From: Oceanospirillaceae bacterium
GTDB lineage: Bacteria; Pseudomonadota; Gammaproteobacteria; Pseudomonadales; Balneatricaceae
Direction of reading: 5' to 3'
Assembly (NCBI GenBank): GCA_013215505.1
Contig: JABSQZ010000001.1
Coordinates: 434,001-498,000 of the forward strand
Length of the DNA stretch: 64,000 bases
Shown: positions 43,359 through 51,919 of the stretch, one piece after another
How the letters are laid out: each line of letters begins with the position of its first letter
How positions within the stretch are numbered: position 1 is the first letter of the stretch
Program-made: the position numbers and the translations under genes
Notes under the pieces: generated by a model
Seen by the model: only the letters and a program-made list of their open reading frames with translations
What the model was told of the DNA's origin: nothing
Databases searched by the model: none

Positions 43359-43952
43359 TTAGCGATAATAAGCATTGGCTGTAACTGTGTGATCTGTTTC
43401 ATCACGCACCCCAATCAATCCCTGCACTTTTTCCAATAAGGTTTTTTCTACCCCATCCTTTAATGTCATATCTACCGCACTGCAACCTTGACAGCCACCG
43501 CCGAATTTTAATATCGCCACGTGACCATTTTCTTCCTCGACTAAATCTACTAAGCTCACCTCCCCTCCATGAGAAGCTAATCCAGGGTTTATCTCCGTGT
43601 AGAGGATGTAATTAACTTGCTCTTCTAACGGGCTGTCTGAGGATACTTTAGGCACTTTGGCATTCGGTGCTTTAATCGTTAACTGCCCACCCATTCGATC
43701 TTCCGCGTAATCGACTGTCGCCTCTTCTAAATAGGGCATGCTATTTTTTTCAAAGTAGAAACGCAGCCGTTTAAGCTCAAGTATTATATCATCTTCAATA
43801 ATTTCGTCGGGCTTGCAGTATGCGAGGCATGTTTCAGCGTAGGGAGTGCCAGGTTGGGTGACAAACATACGGACGGAGATGCCTTCAACATCTTGTTTAT
43901 CAAGTAAATCCGCCAAATAGATTTCAGCACTTTCGGTAACAGTTAAATTCAT
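43359..43952 (-). CDS. nfuA: Fe/S biogenesis protein NfuA
   Basis: The 197-residue protein has an A-type scaffold-like N-terminal domain (1-100: [20 protein letters not shown]; the usual cysteines are only partly kept, as in NfuA) and a C-terminal Nfu domain with the cluster-binding motif GGGCQGC (Cys154, Cys157). It receives 4Fe-4S clusters and passes them to target enzymes, mainly under oxidative stress or iron limitation. Length and domains match E. coli NfuA (191). It is monocistronic. Confidence 0.96.
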   Translation of the reverse strand: MNLTVTESAEIYLADLLDKQDVEGISVRMFVTQPGTPYAETCLAYCKPDEIIEDDIILELKRLRFYFEKNSMPYLEEATVDYAEDRMGGQLTIKAPNAKVPKVSSDSPLEEQVNYILYTEINPGLASHGGEVSLVDLVEEENGHVAILKFGGGCQGCSAVDMTLKDGVEKTLLEKVQGLIGVRDETDHTVTANAYYR

Positions 43953-44546
43953 TTAAACACCTTTCGCAGTACGCCTATGCGCCCACAATACAATTCATAT
44001 CATTGGTTACTATTATCACTGTCAAGTTGTGGCTCGCAGCGATATACATTTTGTCTGGGCCAGCTTACTTTTGTACTGGCTCAATAACAGCCAAATGCTC
44101 GCTCCAGAATACACTGAATATATACCCTAGTAAATCACTCAAGTATATTCTTTAGCTAATGAATACGCCAACAATTCAGCTGCGACTGTGTCTTACAGGG
44201 CCATCTGATGTCCGTGCACCCCACCCGGTGATTTATCACCTGAAGAGCTCCTTATCATCCCGCGAGTATCGAATTGGCATGCTCCTAAACTAGAATGGGC
44301 GATTCGCTGCCCGGGAATCAATTAATCGATTTTATAGACTTCAAATCAATTGTCGGGAGTATTCACATATTTTTCACCTTGTTTAATAGGGGCAAAGTGG
44401 TAAAAATCAATTGCTCTGAGAAATTAAAAATTTCTCCCATTTGTCTACTCAAGACTCTGATTAGTCGAAGCTTCTGATATACTGTCGCTGAATCTAGCAA
44501 ATACTTATAAAGCATCTCAACAGATCGCTTTTGGAGAGCACTTACG
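43953..44546. other. Intergenic region upstream of the CPA2 antiporter
   Basis: No credible gene is seen in about 590 bp; a 60-codon frame at 44295-44477 has unlikely composition and no Shine-Dalgarno sequence. The stretch 44300-44370 has an inverted motif around GATTTTATAGACTTCAAATC, resembling an anticodon arm by chance. A TTGGAGAG Shine-Dalgarno sequence at 44531-44538 belongs to the antiporter gene. Confidence 0.4.
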
Positions 44547-45719
44547 TTGGCGGAACAATCTTTTGTATTTTCACTGTTTTTAATTTTTACCGGTGCCGCA
44601 GCACTCGCCTCAGTCGCTCTCTATACCCGACAACCTCTGTTGGTCGCTTACATAGTACTTGGGGCACTGCTTGGACCCTATGGCTTTAGCCTCATTTCTG
44701 ACACGACACTTTTACAAGACACTTCTCACGTCGGCATTATTTTCTTATTATTCTTGCTTGGTCTGGATATGCAACCCTCGCATTTAATCGCCATGTTAAA
44801 AAAAGCCAGTTCAGTCGCCATTGGCAGTTCTATCGCATTTTTCAGTTTAGGCTTCGCAATCAGTTGGCTATTTGGGCTGAGCACTGTTGAATCAATCGTG
44901 ATTGGCTTATCGATGATGTTTTCCAGCACTATCATCGGCATTAAACTTTTACCCACCACAGTGCTGCACCATCGGCATATAGGAGAACTAGTTGTAGGTT
45001 TATTGTTACTTCAAGATATCATCGCCATTATTGTATTAATCATCCTCTACGCCAACCAAGGCAACACAGATCCAGATATCATTTCAATGCTAAGCCCGTT
45101 GATTGCCATGCCACTGTTAACTTATGCCGCTTTCAAAATGATCAAATACGTCATTTTGCCACTGATACAACGCTTTGATAAATTCCATGAATATATTTTC
45201 TTACTGGCTATTGGCTGGTGTTTAGGCATGGCGGAGGGCGCTCAAGTGGTTGGCTTGTCTGCGGAAATGGGAGCCTTTATCGCTGGGGTTTCACTGGCAT
45301 CTAGCCCTATATCGCAGTACATTGCCACCCATTTAAAACCGCTGCGTGATTTCTTTTTGATTTTATTCTTCTTCTCTATTGGCGCCAGCTTTGACCTGGG
45401 GTTAGTCAGCGAGATAGCGCTGCCGGCAATCGTCATGGCCCTGGTGGTGATTAGCTTAAAACCAGTCATTTTCCGTTTCTTTTTACTGCGTATTAATGAG
45501 CAGGGATCTATGGCCTGGGAAGTAGGTTTCAGGTTGGGGCAAACCAGTGAGTTTTCACTATTAATTGCCTATGTTGCCGCGAGCTCGGCCATGATAGGGG
45601 TGAACGCCTCACATATTATTCAAGCCACCGCTATTTTGACTTTCTTATTCTCATCTTACATTGTGCTACTCAATTATCCCTCGCCTATAGCCATTAAAGA
45701 CCACCTGCGCAGAGATTAG
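44547..45719 (+). CDS. Cation:proton antiporter, CPA2 family (KefB/YbaL type, membrane domain only)
   Basis: The 390-residue inner-membrane protein has about twelve or thirteen transmembrane segments. CPA2 landmarks: RQPLLVAYIVLGALLGP near the first helices, GIIFLLFLLGLDMQPSHL, MMFSSTIIGIKLLP, the ion-site helix LLLQDIIAI and GLSAEMGAFIAGVSLASSP. There is no C-terminal TrkA-N (NAD-binding) domain, which KefB/KefC possess, so it is the short form. It exchanges K+ or Na+ for protons. The start is TTG 44547, supported by TTGGAGAG 8 nt upstream. Confidence 0.9.
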   Translation: MAEQSFVFSLFLIFTGAAALASVALYTRQPLLVAYIVLGALLGPYGFSLISDTTLLQDTSHVGIIFLLFLLGLDMQPSHLIAMLKKASSVAIGSSIAFFSLGFAISWLFGLSTVESIVIGLSMMFSSTIIGIKLLPTTVLHHRHIGELVVGLLLLQDIIAIIVLIILYANQGNTDPDIISMLSPLIAMPLLTYAAFKMIKYVILPLIQRFDKFHEYIFLLAIGWCLGMAEGAQVVGLSAEMGAFIAGVSLASSPISQYIATHLKPLRDFFLILFFFSIGASFDLGLVSEIALPAIVMALVVISLKPVIFRFFLLRINEQGSMAWEVGFRLGQTSEFSLLIAYVAASSAMIGVNASHIIQATAILTFLFSSYIVLLNYPSPIAIKDHLRRD

Positions 45720-45816
45720 TGGCACAGGCACGCAGATAAAGAGACCTATAAATAGTGGCGCAAATAGCTGCACTGCAAAAAGTTACAATTTTGCAGTAAA
45801 AGTAGCGACTCAGATA

Positions 45817-46035
45817 CTAGTGTCGAGAGATAGATTGAAACTTGCCTTTGCTATCGAAATAGATACAAAAACTACCGTTTATTCCCGAGTGCAGTAAAAA
45901 TGGCTTTAAAATATTGGCCGGAAACTGAATACTGCGACCGTCTCGAGAGACAGTGCTGACCATACAGCTAGGTTGTTGATACTGTTTTAAATACTCATCG
46001 CTGGAAATACGAATATCAATGACAATATTTTGCAT
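45817..46035 (-). CDS. DUF2835 small protein
   Basis: The 72-residue protein matches my memory of DUF2835, a gammaproteobacterial family that begins M-Q-x-I-V-I-D-I-x-I-S-x-(D/E)-E-Y-L and has SRDGRSIQFPANIL(K/Q)PFLLHSGINGSF and an ending FDSKGKFQSI. The whole length is conserved, so this is a complete gene. The fold and role are unknown; conserved arginine/aromatic residues might bind nucleic acid, but that is a guess. It lies downstream of mtnN on the same strand with a hairpin between. Confidence 0.88.
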   Translation of the reverse strand: MQNIVIDIRISSDEYLKQYQQPSCMVSTVSRDGRSIQFPANILKPFLLHSGINGSFCIYFDSKGKFQSISRH

Positions 46036-46060
46036 GTTCTAAATTTGCCTAAATTTGCTA

Positions 46061-46087
46061 AAGAAAGAGAGCTCAAGTAAAGCTCTC
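46061..46087 (-). terminator. Probable terminator of mtnN
   Basis: GAGAGCT (46067-46073) and AGCTCTC (46081-46087) form a perfect stem with a 7-nt loop; read leftward a short U-rich run (TTTCTTT) follows. It lies 42 nt after the mtnN stop. The U-run is interrupted, so termination may be partial. Confidence 0.6.
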
Positions 46088-46128
46088 CCTATACTACTAA
46101 TCAATCATAGCGCTTTACAAAATGCGCG

Positions 46129-46884
46129 TTACTTTAGTTGGGCAGCCAATTTAACAATGATCGCCCTGACCATATTGGCCGAATGAGTAGAAGCGGTTTC
46201 TATAAAGTCTGCAAATGACAAGTTGGAAGATTTTCCGGCGATATCAGAGAGCGCACGCACAACCAGAAAGGGAGTACCAAACAAAAAGCAAGTCTGGGCA
46301 ATAGCTGCCGCCTCCATCTCCACCGCTTTCACTGCTGGAAAAGCCAGTTTAATAGCGGCTACTTTTGCCGGATCACTCATAAAAGTATCACCCGTGGCAA
46401 TTACACCACGCACAGTTTTAGCATTGGCGACGGATTCGATACATTGAGCGGCCATTTCAGCGAGCAATTCATCGGGTATATAAGTCGCTGGCATTCTAGC
46501 CATTTGCCCCAATTCATAACCAAAGGCGGTAACATCCACATCGTGGTGCAGCAACTCTGAGGAAATCACGATATCTCCCACATCCAAGCTGTTGTCGCAA
46601 CCACCCGCCGAACCCGTATTGATGATGCAATCGGGGGCAAAAGTTTGTAGCATTAACGCAGTGCTTACCGATGAGTTTACTTTGCCTATACCCGATTGTA
46701 ACAAGACTACTTCAATATTGTCTAAAGAGCCTGTATACAGATCAAAACCCGCTAACTTGTGGTCTTTACGATTTTCCAAACTGTCTCGCAAGATTTCAAT
46801 CTCTTGCTCCATTGCGCCTATTATACCTACTTTAATGCTGTTATTTTCGGCTAGTACTTTTGAGAGAAGTCGCATTTCTGCCAT
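46129..46884 (-). CDS. mtnN: 5'-methylthioadenosine/S-adenosylhomocysteine nucleosidase
   Basis: This 251-residue enzyme cleaves adenine from methylthioadenosine and S-adenosylhomocysteine, recycling methionine and relieving methylase inhibition. Family markers: KVGIIGAMEQEIE with the catalytic Glu, LLQSGIGKVNSSVST, NTGSAGGCDNSLDVGDIVIS, VRGVIATGDTF, VEMEAAAIAQTC (substrate ribose Glu) and VRALSDIAGK with catalytic Asp. The first 17 residues (MAEMRLLSKVLAENNSI) are extra relative to E. coli, where the protein begins at MKIGIIGAM; no start codon exists nearer the conserved part. ATG 46875 is an alternative. Confidence 0.96.
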   Translation of the reverse strand: MAEMRLLSKVLAENNSIKVGIIGAMEQEIEILRDSLENRKDHKLAGFDLYTGSLDNIEVVLLQSGIGKVNSSVSTALMLQTFAPDCIINTGSAGGCDNSLDVGDIVISSELLHHDVDVTAFGYELGQMARMPATYIPDELLAEMAAQCIESVANAKTVRGVIATGDTFMSDPAKVAAIKLAFPAVKAVEMEAAAIAQTCFLFGTPFLVVRALSDIAGKSSNLSFADFIETASTHSANMVRAIIVKLAAQLK

Positions 46885-47122
46885 CAGGTTATACTCTTAT
46901 ACTTAGTTTCATTTTATTTAAAAACACAAGATTGATCTGCGCCAGAGAATACGCAATTTCAGCGCACAATAAAACCGCATAGCCCCGGAAACTGTAAGAA
47001 TAGTGCAATATTTGGCAGTGGGCTGGTTTATTGTGTTCAACAGCCACTCAGGGGAGCGCCCTTCCCTTTGAAGTATTGCTTTACACTGCAGCAGTAACAC
47101 CATCGCGTGCAAACCTGAACTT

Positions 47123-47866
47123 TCAAATATTACAGAATTCCGACCAGCCAAACTTCTCAAAGAGCACCTGTACCTCTGCAGATAAAGGCGCTTTGAGCAG
47201 CATAGTTTCGCCACTACTTGGGTGGCTAAAGCGCAGAGACGTCGCCATCAGCAGCAGGCGATTAAGCTGAAAATGCTCTCTGAGCAGTCTATTGTGACGC
47301 CCCTCACCGTAATTGGTATCTCCGACTATCGGACACAGAATATGCTTGAAGTGGCGCCGCAATTGATGTTTACGGCCGGTCTCAGGCATAGCCTTTAGCA
47401 GCGAATAACGTGCCGATGGCCATTTGCCGACTGCAATCGGCAGCTCAACCACGGCCATGCGCTGATATGCGGTAACAGCTGTCTGCGGCTCTTTATCATC
47501 TCGAGCAAAGGGCTCAGCTTTCTTATCGTGCTGATACTTTAGCGGATGATCGATCAGACCACTTTCCGGTGCATAGCCACGCACTACACATAAGTAGCTT
47601 TTTTCGACTTTATGTTTTGCAAAGTCATCACTTAAGCGCTGGGCTGCAAATTTATTTTTTGCTACCAGCAACACTCCTGAAGTTGCGCGGTCTAATCTGT
47701 GCACAGTGTAGACAGTTGCTCCGCCTAAATAGGTTTTTATCATCGAAGCTAAATTTTCAGTACCTTTGGCTGTCAACCAACTGGGGTGCACTAACAATCC
47801 GGCGGGTTTATTAACGGCTAATAGGTCATCGTCTTGAAAAAGGATCTCTAGAGGAAGTGTGCTCAA
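47123..47866 (-). CDS. truC: tRNA pseudouridine(65) synthase TruC
   Basis: The 247-residue enzyme belongs to the RluA family of pseudouridine synthases. The catalytic motif is HRLDRATSGVLL with Asp near 58; it is preceded by LLAVNKPAGLLVHPSWL and followed by KSYLCVVRG and a GRKHQLRRHFKHI segment. The wording, including HPLKYQHDKKAEPFARDDKEPQTAVTAYQ and NYGEGRHNRLLREHF, fits TruC, which modifies U65 in certain tRNAs, rather than RluA/C/D. The start is TTG 47866. No other gene is linked. Confidence 0.9.
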   Translation of the reverse strand: MSTLPLEILFQDDDLLAVNKPAGLLVHPSWLTAKGTENLASMIKTYLGGATVYTVHRLDRATSGVLLVAKNKFAAQRLSDDFAKHKVEKSYLCVVRGYAPESGLIDHPLKYQHDKKAEPFARDDKEPQTAVTAYQRMAVVELPIAVGKWPSARYSLLKAMPETGRKHQLRRHFKHILCPIVGDTNYGEGRHNRLLREHFQLNRLLLMATSLRFSHPSSGETMLLKAPLSAEVQVLFEKFGWSEFCNI

Positions 47867-47947
47867 TTGGCTATAAACCTTGAATTATTTATAAAAGTCG
47901 CCATTATAGCTTTAATTAGGATTTAAAATTACATACCGAGGATATTT

Positions 47948-48631
47948 ATGAACAATGTAAATGCGGTCGCGTCTCGCTCTGAACAGTCGATACTGCAGAC
48001 CAATAAAGTTATTCGTAACACATACATGCTGTTAGCAATGACTTTAGTCGTGAGTGCTATTGCTGCCAGTATTTCTGTTGCCATGAACATCACTAATCCT
48101 ATCGTCTATTTCGGTAGTTTTATCGGTGGCTTCATCATGCTCTATATCATCAACAAAAACCAAAACAGCGTTATAGCGCTGCCACTTACCTTTCTTTTCA
48201 CTGCACTGTTAGGTTTCGGCATCGGCCCCATCCTGAATAGCTACTTGGCGATGAGTAATGGTGGCGAAATAGTAATGACCGCCATGAGCATGACGGCACT
48301 CACTTTTGTCGGTCTATCTGCTTACGTATTGACCAGCAAAAAAGACTTCAGCTTTATGGGCGGGTTTTTAGCGGCTGGTATGGTGGTCGTTCTGATTACT
48401 ATGGTTGCGCTTTTTGTACTACCTATGTTTGGCATACACATTGCCGGCCTGCACTTAGCATACTCTGCAGCAGTGGTATTACTGATGGCGGGTTTCATTT
48501 TATACGATACCAGTAACATCGTTAACGGCCACTACCAAAACTACGTCATGGCTACAGTAGGCCTGTACTTGAACATCTTCAATATGTTCATTCACATGCT
48601 GACTTTAGTTGGCTTCTTAAGCGACGACTAA
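47948..48631 (+). CDS. yccA: Bax inhibitor-1/YccA family membrane protein
   Basis: The 227-residue inner-membrane protein has seven predicted transmembrane segments of the BI-1 (TMBIM) family, including the late pair FILYDTSNIVNGHYQNYV, which carries the conserved acidic residue of the channel, and FNMFIHMLTLVGFLSDD. E. coli YccA is a substrate and modulator of FtsH; other family members leak calcium in a pH-dependent way. CGAGGA lies just upstream of ATG 47948. It precedes the tus genes, as in Pseudomonas, with a GC-rich hairpin between them. Confidence 0.93.
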   Translation: MNNVNAVASRSEQSILQTNKVIRNTYMLLAMTLVVSAIAASISVAMNITNPIVYFGSFIGGFIMLYIINKNQNSVIALPLTFLFTALLGFGIGPILNSYLAMSNGGEIVMTAMSMTALTFVGLSAYVLTSKKDFSFMGGFLAAGMVVVLITMVALFVLPMFGIHIAGLHLAYSAAVVLLMAGFILYDTSNIVNGHYQNYVMATVGLYLNIFNMFIHMLTLVGFLSDD

Positions 48632-48649
48632 TAGCTGACAGCCTCCACC

Positions 48650-48688
48650 GACGCCCCGCTATCTCTGATACCGGGGCGTCATTGTTTA
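48650..48688 (+). terminator. GC-rich hairpin after yccA, probable terminator
   Basis: GACGCCCCG (48650-48658) pairs with CGGGGCGTC (48672-48680), and the pairing continues inward (TATC/GATA). The following ATTGTTTAT is only partly U-rich, so some read-through into tusD is possible. Confidence 0.7.
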
Positions 48689-48733
48689 TGGCACTATCTG
48701 GCCATTAGATTTACCTGCAGGCTTGCTAAATAG

Positions 48734-49126
48734 ATGATTATCTCACTGTTAATCTACGCATCACAAAACTCTGGCCAAGCGGAACAGACAGCGTTACGTT
48801 TTACCCGCAGCGCCCTTGCACAAGGGCACAAGATCCACAGAGTGTTTTTCTATGGAGAGACGGTCAGCGGTATCTCCAGCTTGAAAGTCATCCCCAGAGA
48901 TGAGATTGACATCACCGGGCAGTGGCTGGACCTGGCTGAGTCTGATGACCTTGATCTGGTGGTCTGTATTGCCGCCGCTGTACGCCGGGGAGTCTTAGAT
49001 CAGCAAGAGTGTGACCGACATAACCGAGTTGCGGCAAATTTAGTTGCGGGCTTTAATCTATCGGGCCTGGGGCAACTCGCAGATGCGATTCTCAGCTCTG
49101 ATCGCCTTCTGACCTTTGGTAATTAA
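48734..49126 (+). CDS. tusD: Sulfurtransferase complex subunit TusD
   Basis: The 130-residue subunit accepts persulfide sulfur from TusA and passes it to TusE in formation of mnm5s2U in tRNA. The active cysteine is Cys78 in DLVVCIAAAVRRGVLDQQE, in the same position as E. coli TusD Cys78. The DsrE-like fold is evident from YASQNSGQAEQTALRFTRSALAQGHKI and GLGQLADAILSSDRLLTFG. First of four tus genes that run together. Confidence 0.95.
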   Translation: MIISLLIYASQNSGQAEQTALRFTRSALAQGHKIHRVFFYGETVSGISSLKVIPRDEIDITGQWLDLAESDDLDLVVCIAAAVRRGVLDQQECDRHNRVAANLVAGFNLSGLGQLADAILSSDRLLTFGN

Positions 49127-49132
49127 GCACCT

Positions 49133-49495
49133 ATGGCCGATAAAAAATTATTACTTATTTTTCGCAACCCGCCCTTTAGCGACAGCAGCAACAAAGATAC
49201 ATTAGATATTGCGCTGGCGTGCTCGGCATTTGACATACCTGTGAGTCTACTTTTTTTGCACGATGCGGTCCTGCAATTAATAAAGGGACAACAGAGCCAG
49301 GCACTGCAACAGAAAAACTTGATCAACACATTCAAGGCACTGGCGATGTACGACATTGACCAGCTGTTTCTGCTGGAAAGTGATTTACGGCGTTTTGCCT
49401 TGAGCACTGCAGATTTAACGGTCAATTGCCAGGCAATCTCCGAAAGCGAGATGGCTACACTTATTCGTCAATTTGATACGGTTATCAATTTATAA
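49133..49495 (+). CDS. tusC: Sulfurtransferase complex subunit TusC
   Basis: The 120-residue DsrF-like subunit forms the (TusBCD)2 hexamer. Conserved parts are LLIFRNPPFSDSSNKDTLDIALACSAFDIPVSLLFLHDAVLQLI and the middle KALAMYDIDQLFLLESDL. It carries no active sulfur-carrying cysteine. It starts 6 nt after tusD, and its TAA overlaps the tusB ATG at 49495 in TAATG, so translation is coupled. Confidence 0.93.
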   Translation: MADKKLLLIFRNPPFSDSSNKDTLDIALACSAFDIPVSLLFLHDAVLQLIKGQQSQALQQKNLINTFKALAMYDIDQLFLLESDLRRFALSTADLTVNCQAISESEMATLIRQFDTVINL

Positions 49496-49803
49496 TGTCA
49501 GATTCTATTTTTGAAACTTTACACATTATCAACAAAACCTCTAGTCATACTGCCCTGTACGCAGATTGTTTTAATACACTGCTGCCAGGGGATGCCATTG
49601 TGCTGATTGAAAGCGGCGTGTTTAGCGCCTGCGGTCAACAAGCCAACGATCTTCTAAAGCTGCAAGTGCCGCTGTACGCCCTGGTCATCGACATTCAAGC
49701 CAGGGGCATAGCTGATAGCATAAATTCACAGGTGAGTTGCATTGATGACGACACTTTCGTCAGCTTGGCCTGCCAGTATAAAAAATCAATTAGTTGGTTT
49801 TAG
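49495..49803 (+). CDS. tusB: Sulfurtransferase complex subunit TusB
   Basis: The 102-residue DsrH-like subunit completes the TusBCD complex. The start LHIINKTSSHTALYADCFNTLLPGDAIVLIESGVF and the closing section YALVIDIQARGI...DDTFVSLACQY are family-typical. The gene overlaps tusC by one base and is followed by tusE after 3 nt. The protein gives structural support; the reacting cysteine is on TusD. Confidence 0.92.
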   Translation: MSDSIFETLHIINKTSSHTALYADCFNTLLPGDAIVLIESGVFSACGQQANDLLKLQVPLYALVIDIQARGIADSINSQVSCIDDDTFVSLACQYKKSISWF

Positions 49804-49806
49804 ACA

Positions 49807-50133
49807 ATGAACAGAGATAAATTACTTTCGCTATTAGATAACGAGGGGTATTTACTGGATTTATCAAGCTGGACCAAATCCCTTGCTGCAGAGCTTGCAG
49901 AGCTAGACAACTTCGAGCTTACAGATCAACATTGGGAAGTAATAGAAACGGTTCGAGCGTTTTATCTGGCCTACGAAATTTCTCCCTCTATGCGCCCCCT
50001 GGTTAAAGCGATGGCTATTAAGTACGGCCCGGATAAAGGTAAAAGCATCTATCTGATGAAACTTTTTTCCGACAGCCCACCTAAACAGGCGGCCCGATAC
50101 GCTGGTCTGCCAAAGCCCTTGAACTGCCTGTAG
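49807..50133 (+). CDS. tusE: Sulfur relay protein TusE (DsrC family)
   Basis: The 108-residue sulfur carrier takes a persulfide from TusD and hands it to MnmA on tRNA. DsrC features: DNEGYLLDLSSWTKSLA at the start, the helix-turn-helix-like YLAYEISPSMRPLVKAMAIKYGPDKGKSIYLMKLF, and the swinging C-terminal arm AGLPKPLNCL with the penultimate active Cys107. The second arm cysteine of true DsrC (10 residues earlier) is absent, so this is TusE and not a sulfite-reductase DsrC. It is last of the tus operon. Confidence 0.95.
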   Translation: MNRDKLLSLLDNEGYLLDLSSWTKSLAAELAELDNFELTDQHWEVIETVRAFYLAYEISPSMRPLVKAMAIKYGPDKGKSIYLMKLFSDSPPKQAARYAGLPKPLNCL

Positions 50134-50211
50134 TTAAGCCATAGAATCAGAAGCTTTACCGATTTTGGCTGATTTTCTGCTGATAGAGGCAATTTTAATT
50201 TGAGGTAACTT

Positions 50212-51093
50212 ATGATTATCGCTTTCTTAGGGACCGGCCTAATGGGCCAGCCTATGGCCAGCAACCTACTAAAAGCTGGTTTCTCAGTGAATGTCTACAA
50301 TAGAAGCCTGCATAAGACCAGTGCTCTTGCACAGCTTGGTGCAAGTATTTTCCCGAACCCAGCTGCAGCACTAAAAAATGCCGGGATTATCATTACCATG
50401 CTCGACAGCGCCCAGACGCAAGAACGGGTACTGTTCAATCAAGCAACGTTATCCCAGTGCCTGCCGGGCAGTTTGATTATCGATATGGCATCTATCGCCC
50501 CCGATAACGCCAGACAACACGCACGGCTAGCGGGAGAGCATCAACTTAGATACATAGACGCGCCTGTATCAGGCGGCACCAGAGGTGCACAAGAGGGAAC
50601 TTTAGTGATCATGGCCGGCGCCAGTAAGTCCGACCTGCTAAATGCCAAAGCTATTTTTGCCGTGCTGGGCAGCAAAACTATCCATATCGGCCCGGTGGGC
50701 ACCGGACAAATTGCCAAGTGCGCCAACCAGGCTATCGTCGCTGTTACTATAGGCGCTGTCAGTGAGGCACTTTTGTTAGCGGCCAAAGGGGGTGCTGATG
50801 TAAAGGCAGTCAGAGAGGCTCTGATGGGAGGCTTTGCCAGCAGTAAAGTACTGGATCAACATGGCCAGCGGATGATCGAACGAAATTTCACCCCTGGGGG
50901 TACAGCCAAAGTGCAGCTAAAAGATTTAAATAACATTTGCGCTTTCGCCAGCACACATAATTTACAGTTACCCCTGACTGAATTGGTACAATCTCAATAC
51001 CAACAGTTAGTTAGCGGCGGCAGCCAAGATCTTGACCACAGTGCCCTACTGTTATGGCTAGAGTCGTTGAACCATACAACAATAACGCTTTAG
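50212..51093 (+). CDS. glxR: Tartronate semialdehyde reductase / 2-hydroxy-3-oxopropionate reductase-like
   Basis: The 293-residue NAD(P)-dependent dehydrogenase of the HIBADH family probably reduces tartronate semialdehyde to glycerate. It opens with the Rossmann loop IAFLGTGLMGQPMASNLLKAGF. The substrate phrase is YIDAPVSGGTRGAQEGTLVIMAG, the catalytic Lys lies in GPVGTGQIAKCANQ, and the C-terminal LKDLNNICAFASTHNLQLPLTE is also typical. GAGGT is upstream of ATG 50212. The next gene is hydroxypyruvate isomerase, which supports the glyoxylate/tartronate role over 3-hydroxyisobutyrate dehydrogenase. No glyoxylate carboligase is in the window. Confidence 0.82.
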   Translation: MIIAFLGTGLMGQPMASNLLKAGFSVNVYNRSLHKTSALAQLGASIFPNPAAALKNAGIIITMLDSAQTQERVLFNQATLSQCLPGSLIIDMASIAPDNARQHARLAGEHQLRYIDAPVSGGTRGAQEGTLVIMAGASKSDLLNAKAIFAVLGSKTIHIGPVGTGQIAKCANQAIVAVTIGAVSEALLLAAKGGADVKAVREALMGGFASSKVLDQHGQRMIERNFTPGGTAKVQLKDLNNICAFASTHNLQLPLTELVQSQYQQLVSGGSQDLDHSALLLWLESLNHTTITL

Positions 51094-51125
51094 CATTCGT
51101 ATACTAAGAGCGAAGAGGAATGCCA

Positions 51126-51917
51126 ATGCCCGCTTTTAGTGCAAATTTAAGTACGCTTTTTACCGAAGTACCACTGCTGGAACGTTTTGCATTAGCCAGA
51201 CAGGCAGGCTTTAGTGCCGTCGAAATTCAGTTTCCCTACGCGCTGGCTAAATCGGCAATTAAACAACAACTACAGCAGCATCATTTGCAGCTGACGCTGA
51301 TCAATCTACCGGCGGGAAACATCGCTGCTGGCGACTTAGGCATCGCCTGCCTACCCGATCGCAGCTTAGAGTTCAAGGAATCCGTCGCTACAGCAGTGGA
51401 CTATGCCCGCTTTTTAGGGGTAACTAAAATAAATTGCCTGTCTGGAAAAAAACCTCCAAGTCTTTCGGTATGTGATGCACAAGCTGCATTTATAGCAAAT
51501 ATAAACTATGCTGCCTCTTATCTAAAAGAACATAACATGACCTTGTTAATAGAGGCCATCAACACTAAAGACGTGCCGGGTTTTTTCTTATCAGGTTCTG
51601 CTCAGGCAGTAGATTTGATAAAAAGCCTGGATCATTGTAATTTAAAACTCCAGTATGACCTCTACCATATGCAAATGATGGAGGGCAATTTAATCAGCAC
51701 AATGTCTAAGTATTTTGCTTATATCGGACATATTCAAATTGCAGATGTACCCAATCGCAGCGAACCTGGGACGGGGGAAATTAACTTCCCAAATATATTC
51801 AATGCATTAGCTTTATTGGGTTATACTGATGTGATAGGTTTAGAGTACTTTCCAGACAAAAGTACCCAAAGCGGTCTGGTTAAATTAGCACCGTTGCTGA
51901 ATTTAAAAGGTGAATAA
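51126..51917 (+). CDS. hyi: Hydroxypyruvate isomerase
   Basis: The 263-residue TIM-barrel protein of the Hyi family interconverts hydroxypyruvate and tartronate semialdehyde. It opens with FSANLSTLFTEVPLLERFALARQAGFSAVEIQFPYA, has the metal Glu in TLLIEAINTKDVPGFFLS, LQYDLYHMQMMEGNL, GHIQIADVPNRSEPGTGEINF and the last Glu in DVIGLEYFP. ATG 51126 is 6 nt after AGAGGA, whereas ATG 51120 directly touches it, so the shorter form is correct. It is 32 nt after glxR; the two are surely one operon. cheW follows after 2 nt. Confidence 0.88.
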   Translation: MPAFSANLSTLFTEVPLLERFALARQAGFSAVEIQFPYALAKSAIKQQLQQHHLQLTLINLPAGNIAAGDLGIACLPDRSLEFKESVATAVDYARFLGVTKINCLSGKKPPSLSVCDAQAAFIANINYAASYLKEHNMTLLIEAINTKDVPGFFLSGSAQAVDLIKSLDHCNLKLQYDLYHMQMMEGNLISTMSKYFAYIGHIQIADVPNRSEPGTGEINFPNIFNALALLGYTDVIGLEYFPDKSTQSGLVKLAPLLNLKGE

Positions 51918-51919
51918 AC

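Noticed and set aside
44300-44370. tRNA-Sec-like anticodon arm (GACTTCAAATC)
   Set aside because: No acceptor stem, T-arm or CCA fits; the inverted motif is short and probably accidental.
46918-47214. 98-codon leftward ORF after truC
   Set aside because: Overlaps the truC 3' end in another frame, has Cys/Arg/Leu-heavy shadow composition and no Shine-Dalgarno sequence.
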